A DNA stretch of 64,000 nucleotides, from the NCBI GenBank assembly GCA_029006155.1, contig JAQXGF010000008.1, positions 60,111 to 124,110 on the forward strand, in the 5' to 3' direction. Positions within the stretch are counted from its first letter, which is position 1; each line of letters starts with the position of its first letter. Below are positions 28,688-39,378 of the stretch, one piece after another. Under the pieces are notes generated by a model. The model was not told where the DNA came from and made no database searches. It saw only the letters and a list, made by a program, of their open reading frames with translations. The position numbers were made by a program, and so were the translations under genes. Source of the DNA: Lachnospiraceae bacterium (GTDB lineage Bacteria > Bacillota > Clostridia > Lachnospirales > Lachnospiraceae).

Positions 28688-30211
28688 ATGTATCATCCAT
28701 CTTTAGAAGAAATTCAGGCGCTTGCAGAGCGTGGGACCTATCGGAGAATTCCGATTTGCCGGGAACTGTATGCAGATTGCTATACGCCGGTAGAAGTTAT
28801 GCGCAGGCTGCGAAATGCGAGCCGTCACTGTTTTATGCTGGAGAGTGCCAGCCAGACGGAGGTATGGGGACGCTATACGTTTCTCGGATATCAGCCGACC
28901 ATGGAAATTACCTGTACGGATGGACAGATGAGAATCCGAAAAACGACACCGGATGGCGGGACGGAGCAGCAGGAGTTTTCTGTGAAGCATCCGGGCGACA
29001 CGCTCCGTGGTATTCTGGCGCAGTACCGGAGTCCGATCCTGGAAAAGATGCCGCCGTTTACCGGTGGACTGGTCGGATATTTTTCTTACGACTATATCAA
29101 ATACAGTGAGCCGAAGCTGAAGCTGCTGGATCACGAGCAGCAGGACTTCCGGGATATGGATCTGATGCTGTTTGATTCTATCATTGCATTTGACCATTAC
29201 CGCCAGAAGGTGTTGCTGATCACAGGCGTGCTGCTGCCGGAAGCGACAGAGGGTGGAAAGCTGCCAGAGGAACCGCTGAAAGAGGCGTATGACCGTGCGG
29301 TACAGAAGCTCTCTGAGATGGCGGAGCTTTTGAAAAATGGAGCGCCGAAGCAGTTTAAAAAACTGAAACTGACATCTGAGATTCAGCCGCAGTTCCCGAA
29401 AGAGCGCTACTGCGAGATGGTCGAGCAGGCGAAGCATTACATCCATGAGGGCGACATCTTTCAGGTGGTGCTGTCGAATCCGATGCGGGCAAAGGCGGAG
29501 GGAAGCCTGTTTGACACCTACCGTGCATTGCGGGCGACGAACCCGTCTCCGTATATGTTCTATTTCTCCAGCGATGATATTGAGCTGGCAGGCGCTTCGC
29601 CGGAGACGCTGGCAAAGCTCGACCGGGGACAGCTCAGCACCTTCCCGCTGGCAGGGACAAGGCCGCGCGGAAAGAGCCGACAGGAAGATGAGGAGCTGGA
29701 ACGCGGGCTGCTCGCCGATGAGAAGGAGCGGGCAGAGCACAACATGCTCGTCGATCTCGGTCGGAACGACATCGGAAAAATCAGTAAAATCGGAACCGTG
29801 CAGGTAGAAAAATATATGGAGATCGAGCGGTTTTCTCACGTCATGCACATCGGCTCGACCGTCACTGGCGTGATCCGGGAAGATAAGGATGCAGTCGATG
29901 CCATCGACGCGATCCTGCCGGCAGGAACCTTATCCGGAGCGCCGAAGTTCCGGGCGTGCCAGATCATTGAGGAGCTGGAGCAGAGCAAACGGGGCATTTA
30001 CGGAGGTGCCATCGGATACCTGGATTTTGCGGGCAATCTGGACACCTGCATCGCGATCCGGCTGGTCTATAAAAAGAACGGAGAGATCTGTATCCGATCC
30101 GGAGCCGGGATCGTGGCGGACAGCGTACCGGAAAAAGAATTCGAAGAGTGCTGCAACAAGGCACGGGCCGTGCGGGCGGCGATCGAGCAGGCAGAGGAGG
30201 GACTGGAATGA
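28688..30211 (+). CDS. trpE: Anthranilate synthase component I
   Basis: IELAGASPETL, FPLAGTRPRGKS, LPAGTLSGAPKFRA. Confidence 0.96.
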   Translation: MYHPSLEEIQALAERGTYRRIPICRELYADCYTPVEVMRRLRNASRHCFMLESASQTEVWGRYTFLGYQPTMEITCTDGQMRIRKTTPDGGTEQQEFSVKHPGDTLRGILAQYRSPILEKMPPFTGGLVGYFSYDYIKYSEPKLKLLDHEQQDFRDMDLMLFDSIIAFDHYRQKVLLITGVLLPEATEGGKLPEEPLKEAYDRAVQKLSEMAELLKNGAPKQFKKLKLTSEIQPQFPKERYCEMVEQAKHYIHEGDIFQVVLSNPMRAKAEGSLFDTYRALRATNPSPYMFYFSSDDIELAGASPETLAKLDRGQLSTFPLAGTRPRGKSRQEDEELERGLLADEKERAEHNMLVDLGRNDIGKISKIGTVQVEKYMEIERFSHVMHIGSTVTGVIREDKDAVDAIDAILPAGTLSGAPKFRACQIIEELEQSKRGIYGGAIGYLDFAGNLDTCIAIRLVYKKNGEICIRSGAGIVADSVPEKEFEECCNKARAVRAAIEQAEEGLE

Positions 30212-30795
30212 TTCTTTTGATTGATAATTATGACAGCTTTTCTTATAACTTATATCAGCTCATCGGTTCGGTATATCCGGATATCCGGGTGATTCGAAAC
30301 GATGATTGTATCGTAGAGGAGATCGAGGCGATGCAGCCGTCGGCACTGATCTTATCGCCGGGGCCGGGGCGGCCGGAAGACGCGGGGATCTGCATTCCGG
30401 CGATCCGGTATTTCGCAGGAAAGCTGCCGATCCTCGGTGTCTGCCTCGGACATCAGGCGATCTGTGAGGCGTTTGGCGGGACTGTCACCTATGCAAAGCA
30501 GTTGATGCATGGGAAGCAGAAGCAGATCCATCAGACGATGGAAAACCGGATGTTTGCCGGACTGCCGGAGACATTCCCGGCAGCACGATATCATTCTCTT
30601 GCGGCAAAGAAGGAGACACTTCCACCGGAGCTGGCCGTCACGGCAGAGTCGGAGGACGGAGAAGTGATGGCAGTCGAGCATCGTACCTACCCGATATTTG
30701 GACTTCAGTTTCATCCGGAATCGGTGATGACACCGGATGGGAAAATGATGGTAGAAAACTTTATGAAGCAGGTAACAAAACAGATCTCAGATTGA
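30208..30795 (+). CDS. trpG: Anthranilate synthase component II (glutamine amidotransferase)
   Basis: MILLIDNYDSFSYNL, LSPGPGRPEDAG, GVCLGHQAI, FHPES. Confidence 0.96.
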   Translation: MILLIDNYDSFSYNLYQLIGSVYPDIRVIRNDDCIVEEIEAMQPSALILSPGPGRPEDAGICIPAIRYFAGKLPILGVCLGHQAICEAFGGTVTYAKQLMHGKQKQIHQTMENRMFAGLPETFPAARYHSLAAKKETLPPELAVTAESEDGEVMAVEHRTYPIFGLQFHPESVMTPDGKMMVENFMKQVTKQISD

Positions 30796-30810
30796 AGAAC
30801 AGGAGGTTCC

Positions 30811-31830
30811 ATGATGATAAAAGAAGCGATTTTAAAACTGGCAAAGAAACAGGATCTGACCTATGCGGAGGCAGAGGCAGTCATGAATGAGATCATGGGG
30901 GGAGAGGCGACGCCGGTACAGATGTCTTCGTATCTGACTGTGCTTGCCATGAAAGGCGAGACGATCGATGAGATCACCGCATCGGCAGCCGGGATGCGTG
31001 CGCACTGCGTGAAGCTCCTCCACAATCTGGATGTACTGGAGATCGTAGGAACTGGCGGAGATGGATCGAATTCCTTCAATATATCGACAACCTCCTCTCT
31101 GGTGATTGCGGCGGCAGGTGTTCCGGTCGCAAAGCATGGCAACCGGGCAGCCTCCTCAAAGTCGGGAGCAGCGGATGTGCTGGAAGCGCTCGGCGTGAAG
31201 ATCACGGTATCTCCGGAAAAGAGTGCCGAGCTGCTGCATAAGATCCATATCTGCTTCCTGTTTGCACAGAACTACCATGTGGCAATGAAATATGTCGCTC
31301 CGATCCGAAAGGAACTCGGTATCCGCACGGTATTTAACATCCTCGGGCCGCTGAGCAATCCGGCCGGCGCAAACATGGAGCTGATGGGCGTATTTGACCA
31401 GTCACTGGTCGAGCCGCTGGCACAGGTCATGGCGAATCTCGGTGTGACGCGGGGTATGGTTGTATACGGGCAGGATCGGTTGGACGAGATCTCGATGAGC
31501 GCGCCGACCTCTGTGTGCGAGATCAAGGACGGGACATTTACGAGCTATGAGCTGACGCCGGAGCAGTTCGGCTATGCGCGCTGTGAGAAGGATGCCTTGC
31601 AGGGCGGTACACCGGAAGAGAACGCACAGATCACCAAGGATATTCTCACAGGAGCGGAGCAGGGCGCAAAGCGTCAGGCAGTCTGCTTAAATGCGGGCGC
31701 GGCACTCTATATCGCAGGAAAAGCCCAGACGATAGAGGCAGGTGTGCGTCAGGCGGAGCAGTTGATCGACAGCGGGGCGGCACTTGCAAAGCTGGAGGAA
31801 TTTATCCGGGAATCCAATGCGGAGGAATAG
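30811..31830 (+). CDS. trpD: Anthranilate phosphoribosyltransferase
   Basis: [43 protein letters not shown]. Confidence 0.96.
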   Translation: MMIKEAILKLAKKQDLTYAEAEAVMNEIMGGEATPVQMSSYLTVLAMKGETIDEITASAAGMRAHCVKLLHNLDVLEIVGTGGDGSNSFNISTTSSLVIAAAGVPVAKHGNRAASSKSGAADVLEALGVKITVSPEKSAELLHKIHICFLFAQNYHVAMKYVAPIRKELGIRTVFNILGPLSNPAGANMELMGVFDQSLVEPLAQVMANLGVTRGMVVYGQDRLDEISMSAPTSVCEIKDGTFTSYELTPEQFGYARCEKDALQGGTPEENAQITKDILTGAEQGAKRQAVCLNAGAALYIAGKAQTIEAGVRQAEQLIDSGAALAKLEEFIRESNAEE

Positions 31831-31832
31831 AG

Positions 31833-33290
31833 ATGAACATTCTGGATCAAATCGCAGCACAGACGAGAGAACGGATCGAGGCAGAAAAGCGGCAGACGCC
31901 GACGGAAGTACTGATTCGCCGGATCGAAGAGGCGGCGCACAAAAAATCGAAGCAGAGTTTTTATGAGGCATTGAAAAAGCCTGGGATGTCCTATATCTGT
32001 GAGGTAAAAAAAGCGTCGCCCTCGAAGGGGCTGATCGCACCGGACTTTCCGTACCTGGATATCGCGCGGGACTATGAGGCAGCCGGAGCCTCAGCGATTT
32101 CCTGCCTGACGGAGCCGTTCCGGTTTCTTGGAAAGGATACCTATCTGCAGGAGATCGCGGCACAGGTGGAGATTCCGGTGCTGCGTAAAGACTTTACGGT
32201 CGATGAATATATGATTTATCAGGCGCGGGCACTTGGTGCATCGGCAGTGCTTCTGATCTGTGCGATTCTGGATGATGCACAGCTGCGATCTTATCGGGAA
32301 CTGGCAGGATCCCTTGGGCTGGATGCGCTGGTCGAAGCGCACGATGAGACAGAAGTATGCCGGGCAGTCAAAAGCGGTGCGCGGATCATCGGTGTGAATA
32401 ACCGGGATCTGAAGACCTTTCAGGTCGATGTGACGAACAGCGTCCGGCTGCGGAGCCTGATTCCGGAGGGAACCGTCTATGTCTCTGAGAGTGGAATCCG
32501 GAGTGCACAGGACATTCAGATACTTCGGGAGAACCGTGTGGATGCGGTGCTGATCGGAGAGACGCTGATGCGCAGCCCCCAAAAGCGGGAGGCGCTTGAG
32601 GAGCTCAATGGTGGGAAGCTCGGAGTCTCACGGCAAACCAAAATCAAAATCTGCGGCCTGAGCCGTCCGGAGGACATCGCAGCCGTCAATGAGGCAAAGC
32701 CGGACTATGCAGGCTTTGTCGTGGAAGTGCCAAAGAGTCGCAGAAATGTGTCCGTTGCCAAACTGCGGGAGCTGATGGCACTGCTCGACCCGGACATTAC
32801 TTCGGTCGGCGTCTTTGTCAATGCACCGGTCGATCTGGTCGCAGGATTGCTGCAGGACGGCGTGCTTGCAATGGCACAGTTGCACGGGCAGGAAGATGCG
32901 ACATATGTGGAGGCATTGAAAAAGCAGACGGGCCGGCCGGTGATACAGGCATTTTCGATTCGGACGCAGGAAGATGTGCAGCGGGCGTTTGCCAGCCCGG
33001 CAGATTATATTTTGCTGGATCAGGGCAGCGGGGGAAGCGGTCAGACGTTTGACTGGTCACTGCTGGAAGACGCAGATGTGCTGGAAGAAGCTGACCACAC
33101 AACGGAAAGCGGAAGGCGGCAGCCAAAGCCGTTCTTTCTCGCCGGCGGGCTAGGAGCCGAAAACCTCGCAGAGGCGATCCGGAAGGTACATCCCTTTGCG
33201 GTTGATCTCTCCAGCAGCCTGGAGACGGATGGGAAAAAGGATGCCGGGAAGATCCGGGAAGCAGTACAGATCGTGAATAAAACCAAGTAA
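31833..33290 (+). CDS. trpCF: Bifunctional indole-3-glycerol phosphate synthase / phosphoribosylanthranilate isomerase
   Basis: TrpC part (CEVKKASPSKG, VLRKDF, GVNNRDL, SESGI) then TrpF part (KICGLSRPEDI, LDQGSGGSGQTFDW, LAGGLGAENL) in one ORF. Confidence 0.95.
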   Translation: MNILDQIAAQTRERIEAEKRQTPTEVLIRRIEEAAHKKSKQSFYEALKKPGMSYICEVKKASPSKGLIAPDFPYLDIARDYEAAGASAISCLTEPFRFLGKDTYLQEIAAQVEIPVLRKDFTVDEYMIYQARALGASAVLLICAILDDAQLRSYRELAGSLGLDALVEAHDETEVCRAVKSGARIIGVNNRDLKTFQVDVTNSVRLRSLIPEGTVYVSESGIRSAQDIQILRENRVDAVLIGETLMRSPQKREALEELNGGKLGVSRQTKIKICGLSRPEDIAAVNEAKPDYAGFVVEVPKSRRNVSVAKLRELMALLDPDITSVGVFVNAPVDLVAGLLQDGVLAMAQLHGQEDATYVEALKKQTGRPVIQAFSIRTQEDVQRAFASPADYILLDQGSGGSGQTFDWSLLEDADVLEEADHTTESGRRQPKPFFLAGGLGAENLAEAIRKVHPFAVDLSSSLETDGKKDAGKIREAVQIVNKTK

Positions 33291-33310
33291 AGTAGAAAGG
33301 AAGAACTGAT

Positions 33311-34495
33311 ATGTCGAAAGGAAGATTTGGAATCCACGGTGGCCAGTATATTCCAGAGACACTGATGAATGCAGTGATTGAGCTGGAAGAGGCGTACCTT
33401 CATTATAAAGATGACCCGGAGTTTAATCGGGAGCTGACGGAGCTGTTCAATGAGTATGCAGGCCGTCCGTCCCGCCTGTATTACGCGGCACATATGACGG
33501 AGGATCTCGGCGGCGCGAAGGTCTATCTGAAGCGGGAAGACCTGAACCACACCGGTGCGCACAAGATCAACAACGTGCTCGGTCAGGTGCTGCTGGCGAA
33601 GAAAATGGGAAAGACCCGTGTCATCGCAGAGACCGGTGCCGGCCAGCACGGTGTGGCGACGGCGACAGCAGCCGCACTGATGGGCATGGAATGCGAAGTA
33701 TTTATGGGTGAGGAGGATACGAAGCGTCAGGCGCTGAACGTCTATAAGATGCGTCTGCTCGGTGCCAAGGTGCATCCGGTAACTTCCGGGACGGCGACCC
33801 TGAAAGATGCCGTATCGGAGACGATGCGTGAGTGGACGAACCGGATCGCGGATACGCATTATGTGCTCGGATCGGTCATGGGGCCGCACCCGTTCCCGAC
33901 GATCGTGCGCGATTTTCAGGCAGTCATTTCAAAGGAGATTAAGCAGCAGATGCTGGAAAAGGAGGGGAAGCTGCCGGATGCGGTGCTGGCGTGTGTCGGC
34001 GGCGGTTCCAATGCGATCGGCACGTTTTATCATTTTATTGAGGATGAGAGCGTGCGTCTGATCGGCTGTGAGGCGGCGGGCCGCGGGGTCAATACGGCGG
34101 AGACGGCAGCGACGATCGCGACCGGAAAGCTCGGCATTTTTCATGGTATGAAGTCGTACTTCTGTCAGGACGAATACGGGCAGATCGCCCCGGTGTACTC
34201 GATTTCAGCCGGGCTGGATTATCCGGGCATCGGGCCGGAGCATGCGCACCTGTATGACATTGGACGTGCCCAATATGTGCCGGTGACGGATGAGGAGGCT
34301 GTGGATGCATTTGAATATCTCTCCCGGATCGAGGGCATCATTCCGGCGATCGAGAGTGCGCATGCCGTTGCCTATGCGAAGAAGCTCGTTCCGACGATGC
34401 GCAAAGATCAGTGCGTGGTCATTACGATTTCCGGACGCGGCGACAAGGACTGTGCAGCGATTGCACGTTACAGAGGGGAGGATATTCATGAATAA
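33311..34495 (+). CDS. trpB: Tryptophan synthase beta chain
   Basis: [40 protein letters not shown]. Confidence 0.97.
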   Translation: MSKGRFGIHGGQYIPETLMNAVIELEEAYLHYKDDPEFNRELTELFNEYAGRPSRLYYAAHMTEDLGGAKVYLKREDLNHTGAHKINNVLGQVLLAKKMGKTRVIAETGAGQHGVATATAAALMGMECEVFMGEEDTKRQALNVYKMRLLGAKVHPVTSGTATLKDAVSETMREWTNRIADTHYVLGSVMGPHPFPTIVRDFQAVISKEIKQQMLEKEGKLPDAVLACVGGGSNAIGTFYHFIEDESVRLIGCEAAGRGVNTAETAATIATGKLGIFHGMKSYFCQDEYGQIAPVYSISAGLDYPGIGPEHAHLYDIGRAQYVPVTDEEAVDAFEYLSRIEGIIPAIESAHAVAYAKKLVPTMRKDQCVVITISGRGDKDCAAIARYRGEDIHE

Positions 34496-35264
34496 GAGAA
34501 TTGCAAAAGCATTTGCAAATGGAAAGGCATTTATCCCGTTTCTGACCTGTGGGGATCCGTCACTTGCAGTGACGGAGCAGCTCGTCTACGCGATGGAAGA
34601 GGCAGGAGCGGACCTGATCGAGCTTGGGATCCCATTTTCCGACCCGACGGCAGAAGGGCCGGTCATTCAGGCCGCGAATGTGCGCGCGTTAAGTGGCGGT
34701 GTCACCACGGATAAAATTTTTGACATGGTAAAACGGCTGCGGCAGAACACGAAGATTCCGATGGTGTTCATGACGTATGCGAACGTCGTTTTTTCCTATG
34801 GTACGGAGCGCTTTATCCAGAAGGCGGCAGAGCTTGGCATGGACGGTCTGATCCTTCCGGATGTGCCGTTCGAAGAAAAAGAAGAATTTGATTCGGTGTG
34901 TAAAAAATATGGACTGGACCTCATTTCTCTGATCGCACCGACCTCACACGAGCGGATCACGCAGATCGCGAAAGAAGCGGAAGGATTCGTATACTGTGTC
35001 TCCTCCCTTGGTGTGACCGGTATGCGCTCTGCGATCACGACGGACATCGGCGCAATGGTACAGCTCGTAAAGGCGGCAAAGGACATCCCGTGTGCGGTCG
35101 GCTTTGGCATCTCTACCCCGGAACAGGCAGCTGCGATGGCAGCAAAATCAGACGGAGCGATCGTCGGCTCCGCGATCGTGAAGCTCTGCGGGCAGTATAA
35201 AGAGGCATGCGTACCGTATGTGAAGGAATACGTGAAGTCCATGAAGGATGCGGTGAGAGGATAA
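34488..35264 (+). CDS. trpA: Tryptophan synthase alpha chain
   Basis: [44 protein letters not shown]. Confidence 0.97.
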   Translation: MNKRIAKAFANGKAFIPFLTCGDPSLAVTEQLVYAMEEAGADLIELGIPFSDPTAEGPVIQAANVRALSGGVTTDKIFDMVKRLRQNTKIPMVFMTYANVVFSYGTERFIQKAAELGMDGLILPDVPFEEKEEFDSVCKKYGLDLISLIAPTSHERITQIAKEAEGFVYCVSSLGVTGMRSAITTDIGAMVQLVKAAKDIPCAVGFGISTPEQAAAMAAKSDGAIVGSAIVKLCGQYKEACVPYVKEYVKSMKDAVRG

Positions 35265-35265
35265 T

Positions 35266-35326
35266 AAAATACCCTGACGTTCGGATCTTATAGTAATGAT
35301 ATAAGAGGAACCGTCGGGGTATTTTT
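35266..35326. terminator. trp operon terminator
   Basis: AAATACCCTGACGTTC ... GAACCGTCGGGGTATTTTTA. Confidence 0.75.
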
Positions 35327-35471
35327 ATATTTCATCGAATAATTTGCAAGAATGATCTCCAATTTGCAGATTCGCGCGTTCTCCATATCATATCAATCAG
35401 AAAAAATGAATGATGGGATTACCAGCGACAAATTGGAGGTCATCAAATGAGTCAATTAACTGACTCGTATA

Positions 35472-36437
35472 TTAAGACAGCTTAATATTCTTAAACAGAG
35501 AAGCAAGGGAGGTCGTCGCTGCCTCGGTCTCCGGCATCTCATAGGTCTCTTCCTCGACCTCGACGGCTGCGACATCTTCGAGTGCCTTCATGCTCAGGCT
35601 GATCTTGCCATCTTTGATGCCGATGACTTTGACCTTGACGGTCTGTCCTTCTTTGAGCACGACACCCGGATGCTTGATCCGCTGCTGGCAGATCTGGGAG
35701 ACGTGTACGAGGCCGGTCAGGCCGTTGGAGAGACGGACAAATGCGCCGTATGGCATCAGTGACTCAACGGTTCCCTCTGTCACGAGGCCGACTTCGACAT
35801 TGGATACGCGCTGCTTGCGCTCCTCGGCTTCTTTTTCACGCAGGATCTCTTTTGCAGAGAGCACGAGCTTTTTCTCTTCCGGGTCAGCGGTGATGACGCG
35901 GACCTCGATCTCTTTTCCGACCCAGTCCTCCGGGGTTTCTACATATTCCAGAGCCAGCTTGGAAGCCGGGATAAAGCCGCGGATGCCTTCGACATAAGCG
36001 ACTACGCCGCTCTTGACGGCTTCGCTGATTTTTACCGTGATATTGGACTGATCCTTTAAGAGCTGCTCCAGGCGCTCCCAACCAAGTACCGCTGCGGCTT
36101 CCTTCATAGAGAGAAGGATGTGTCCCTCGCCATCGTCGCGGCGGATGACGGTCGCGGAGATGGTCTGGCCGACCTGAATCTCATTGAAGGTGAAGTTCGG
36201 ATCATCACTGGCATCTTCTAGGCGGATGATTCCGTCTGTGAAAGAGCCAAGATCGAGTGTCACAGTATCCTCGGATACGCCGATGACCTCACCGGTCAGG
36301 ATATCGCCCTCATGGATTGGCTTTAAAGAAGCGTTGATCGCATCCTCATAATCAGCCATCGTCTCTACCGGAGCCTCTGCCTCTTTTGCAGCGGTTTCTG
36401 TCTCAGTTTCCTTTAAGTTTTTTACTTCTTCGCTCAT
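35472..36437 (-). CDS. S1 RNA-binding domain protein (ribosomal protein S1-like)
   Basis: Repeated S1 folds: GDILTGEVIGVSEDTVTLDLGSFTDGIIRL; GTVESLMPYGAFVRLSNGLTGLVHVSQI. Confidence 0.9.
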   Translation of the reverse strand: MSEEVKNLKETETETAAKEAEAPVETMADYEDAINASLKPIHEGDILTGEVIGVSEDTVTLDLGSFTDGIIRLEDASDDPNFTFNEIQVGQTISATVIRRDDGEGHILLSMKEAAAVLGWERLEQLLKDQSNITVKISEAVKSGVVAYVEGIRGFIPASKLALEYVETPEDWVGKEIEVRVITADPEEKKLVLSAKEILREKEAEERKQRVSNVEVGLVTEGTVESLMPYGAFVRLSNGLTGLVHVSQICQQRIKHPGVVLKEGQTVKVKVIGIKDGKISLSMKALEDVAAVEVEEETYEMPETEAATTSLASLFKNIKLS

Positions 36438-36573
36438 AATAGCCTCCGTTTTCTTAAAAAGTTAGTGATATTTTACCACAAAGTGGAGGGTTTGAACACC
36501 GGAAATCAGAAAAGTGTTTCAAAATGCGGTGCAAAGTGGTATACTATACAGGATTGGAAAGGCAGGAATAAAA

Positions 36574-37620
36574 ATGCAGACGATTCTGGAAGATATGCGA
36601 AGCGGGATTTCAGAAGAAGGGATCCGGCTTGGCGGAGAGATACTGAAAAAGGGAGGACTCGTGGCATTTCCGACTGAGACGGTGTATGGACTCGGCGGGA
36701 ATGCGCTGGATGCGGAGGCTTCCGCGAAAATTTATGCGGCAAAGGGCAGGCCGTCGGACAATCCTCTGATTGTCCATATCGCGGACTGGGAGGCGATCGA
36801 GGCGATCGTATCGGAGATCCCGGAGGCGGCAAAAAAGCTCGCGGATGCATTCTGGCCTGGTCCGCTTACGATGATATTGAATAAATCCGATCTGGTACCG
36901 TATGCGACGACCGGCGGGCTGGAGACGGTTGCGGTGCGGATGCCGGTGAATCCGATCGCTCGGGCGCTGATCCGGGCAGGCGGTGGCTACGTGGCGGCAC
37001 CGAGTGCGAATACCTCCGGACGTCCGAGCCCGACGAGGGCAGAACACGTGGCAGAGGATTTGAATGGAAAAATTGACATGATCATTGATGGCGGCACGGT
37101 AGATATCGGACTGGAGTCTACGATCGTAGATCTGACAGACGGCGCACCGACGATTTTGCGTCCGGGCTATATCAATCAGGAGATGCTGGAACAGGTGCTC
37201 GGTGAGGTCGAGATGGACCGCGGGCTGATCGCACCGGGATCCGGTGTGCATCCGAAGGCACCGGGGATGAAGTACCGCCACTATGCACCGAAGGCAGATC
37301 TGATTATCGTAGAAGGGGAAGCAGAAAAGGTGCGCAGGAAGATCAATGAGCTGGTACAGCAGCAGATGTCGGAAGGGAAAAAAGTAGGCGTGATCGGGAC
37401 GGATGAGTCTCTTTCCTATTATAAAGGAGGGGATGTGCGTTCGATCGGAAGCAGAAAAGATGAGATTACGATCGCGCAGCATCTGTTCGGCCTGCTCCGC
37501 GAGTTTGACGAATCCGATATTTCTGTGATATATTCAGAGGCGTTTGAGACGCCGCAGATCGGGCAGGCGATCATGAACCGCCTGATTAAGGCAGCCGGAC
37601 ATCAGATTATCCGGGTATGA
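36574..37620 (+). CDS. L-threonylcarbamoyladenylate synthase (Sua5/YwlC)
   Basis: GGLVAFPTETVYGLGGNALD, KGRPSDNPLIVHI, APSANTSGRPSPT, C-terminal Sua5 domain. Confidence 0.93.
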   Translation: MQTILEDMRSGISEEGIRLGGEILKKGGLVAFPTETVYGLGGNALDAEASAKIYAAKGRPSDNPLIVHIADWEAIEAIVSEIPEAAKKLADAFWPGPLTMILNKSDLVPYATTGGLETVAVRMPVNPIARALIRAGGGYVAAPSANTSGRPSPTRAEHVAEDLNGKIDMIIDGGTVDIGLESTIVDLTDGAPTILRPGYINQEMLEQVLGEVEMDRGLIAPGSGVHPKAPGMKYRHYAPKADLIIVEGEAEKVRRKINELVQQQMSEGKKVGVIGTDESLSYYKGGDVRSIGSRKDEITIAQHLFGLLREFDESDISVIYSEAFETPQIGQAIMNRLIKAAGHQIIRV

Positions 37621-37639
37621 GGCGATAAGGAGCGAAAAG

Positions 37640-38107
37640 GTGAAGAAATACGACAGACTTATCTTTGTGAGCAGCAGTGATACGGCGGTCGGTCCGATGG
37701 CGGAAGCCATCCTGCAGAGTAAATTTCTGCTGGAGGATCTGGAGATCACCTCGAAGGGTGTGGTTGTCCTGTTTCCGGAGCCGATCAATCCAAAAGCGGA
37801 GGCGATTCTGGTCAGCAATGGACTGACGATGAAAGATCATATGAGCGATCCGCTAGTCCGGGAAGATTTTGAGGACCGGACGCTGGTAATCGCACTTGGT
37901 GAGAGTGTGAAGCAGAAGATTCAGGTGGAGTTTGGCGAGGAATATTCGCTGCTGATTCCGGTGCTGAATGAGTACGTCGGAGTGCGGGAGGAGATCTCGA
38001 ACCCATACGGCGGCTCGCTGGCGGATTATGGGAAGTGCTTTACAGAGCTGGAGGCTCTGATAGCGAAGCTTGTAGTACAATTAAATGAGGAGGAGCTGTT
38101 ATGTTAG
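37640..38107 (+). CDS. Low molecular weight protein-tyrosine-phosphatase-like protein
   Basis: Position between sua5 and rpiB; LMW-PTP-like fold pattern, but the P-loop region reads FVSSSDTAVGPMAEAIL without the C(X)5R cysteine. Confidence 0.6.
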   Translation: MKKYDRLIFVSSSDTAVGPMAEAILQSKFLLEDLEITSKGVVVLFPEPINPKAEAILVSNGLTMKDHMSDPLVREDFEDRTLVIALGESVKQKIQVEFGEEYSLLIPVLNEYVGVREEISNPYGGSLADYGKCFTELEALIAKLVVQLNEEELLC

Positions 38108-38532
38108 CATTGGGTTGTGATCAGGCCGGCTATGGTCTGATGCAGGAAGTCAAAAAGCATCTGGAGGAGCGTGGCCTGGAATATACCGACTGTGGTACGT
38201 ATTCGGAGGATGCAGTAGACTATCCGGTCTATGCAAAGAAAGTAGTAAAAGAGATTCAGGAAGGACGATGTGACCGCGGGATTCTGATCTGTGGTACCGG
38301 CATCGGCATTTCCATCACAGCTAACCGTTATAAAGGGATCCGTGCGGCAGTCTGCGGAGACTGCTTCAGCGCTGAGGCGACCCGCCTGCACAACGATGCC
38401 AACATTCTGGCAATGGGTGCGCGCGTGACCGGAGCCGGGCTGGCGATGAAGATCGTGGATACCTTCCTTGACACCGAATTTTCCGGTGCAGAGCGCCATG
38501 CACGCCGGATCCGCATGATCGATGAGGACTGA
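38101..38532 (+). CDS. rpiB: Ribose-5-phosphate isomerase B
   Basis: LGCDQAGYGLMQEVKKHL, RGILICGTGIGISITANRYKGIRAA. Confidence 0.94.
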   Translation: MLALGCDQAGYGLMQEVKKHLEERGLEYTDCGTYSEDAVDYPVYAKKVVKEIQEGRCDRGILICGTGIGISITANRYKGIRAAVCGDCFSAEATRLHNDANILAMGARVTGAGLAMKIVDTFLDTEFSGAERHARRIRMIDED

Positions 38533-38668
38533 TGGGGATGCGAAGCGGTATACAGGGCGGCTCAGTCTGATGGATGAGATGGGACGCCATGGATGTTGCG
38601 CAGGACATCAGGCACAGACGAGAACAGAGTAGGATATACAATACATGCTTATATAATAGGAGGGAATT

Positions 38669-39298
38669 ATGCAGAAAGTAGTAGTTATGGATCACCCGCT
38701 GATCCAGCACAAGGTAGGACTGATTCGGAAAAAGGAGACCGGCTCTAAAGAGTTCCGTGAGCTGATCGGAGAGATCGCCATGTATATGTGCTATGAGGCG
38801 ACAAGAGATCTGAAGCTTCGGGACATCGAGATCGAGACACCGATCTGCAAGACGACCGTCAAGGAGCTGAGCGGCAAGAAGCTCGCAGTCGTTCCGATCC
38901 TGCGCGCAGGACTTGGAATGGTAGAGGGAATGCTCGCGATGATTCCGGCAGCAAAAGTCGGCCACATCGGACTGTACCGTGATCCGGAGACCTTAAAGCC
39001 GGTAGAGTATTACTGCAAGCTTCCGGCTGACTCCAACGAGCGTGAAGTATTTGTCGTAGACCCGATGCTCGCGACCGGTGGATCAGCAGTAGCGGCGATC
39101 CAGATGCTCAAGGATAAGGGCGTAAAGAATATCCGCTTCCTCTGCATCATCGCAGCGCCGGAAGGCGTAGAGGCAATGAAGAAGGCACATCCGGATGTCG
39201 ACATTTATATCGGAGCACTGGATGAGCACCTCAATGAGCACGGATACATCGTTCCGGGTCTTGGCGACGCCGGAGACCGTATTTTCGGAACCAAATAG
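38669..39298 (+). CDS. upp: Uracil phosphoribosyltransferase
   Basis: [54 protein letters not shown]. Confidence 0.97.
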   Translation: MQKVVVMDHPLIQHKVGLIRKKETGSKEFRELIGEIAMYMCYEATRDLKLRDIEIETPICKTTVKELSGKKLAVVPILRAGLGMVEGMLAMIPAAKVGHIGLYRDPETLKPVEYYCKLPADSNEREVFVVDPMLATGGSAVAAIQMLKDKGVKNIRFLCIIAAPEGVEAMKKAHPDVDIYIGALDEHLNEHGYIVPGLGDAGDRIFGTK

Positions 39299-39315
39299 GA
39301 GCGCAGGACATACGA

Positions 39316-39356
39316 AGGGGGCTGCCGCACGTAAGTGCGACAGCCCCCTTTTCAGG
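39316..39356 (+). terminator. Rho-independent terminator
   Basis: GGGGGCTGCCGCACGTAAGTGCGACAGCCCCCTTTT. Confidence 0.8.
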
Positions 39357-39378
39357 GTATTACGGGAGAAAGTTGATG

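Noticed and set aside
28703-29848. 381-aa minus-strand ORF
   Set aside because: Antisense to trpE; no domain
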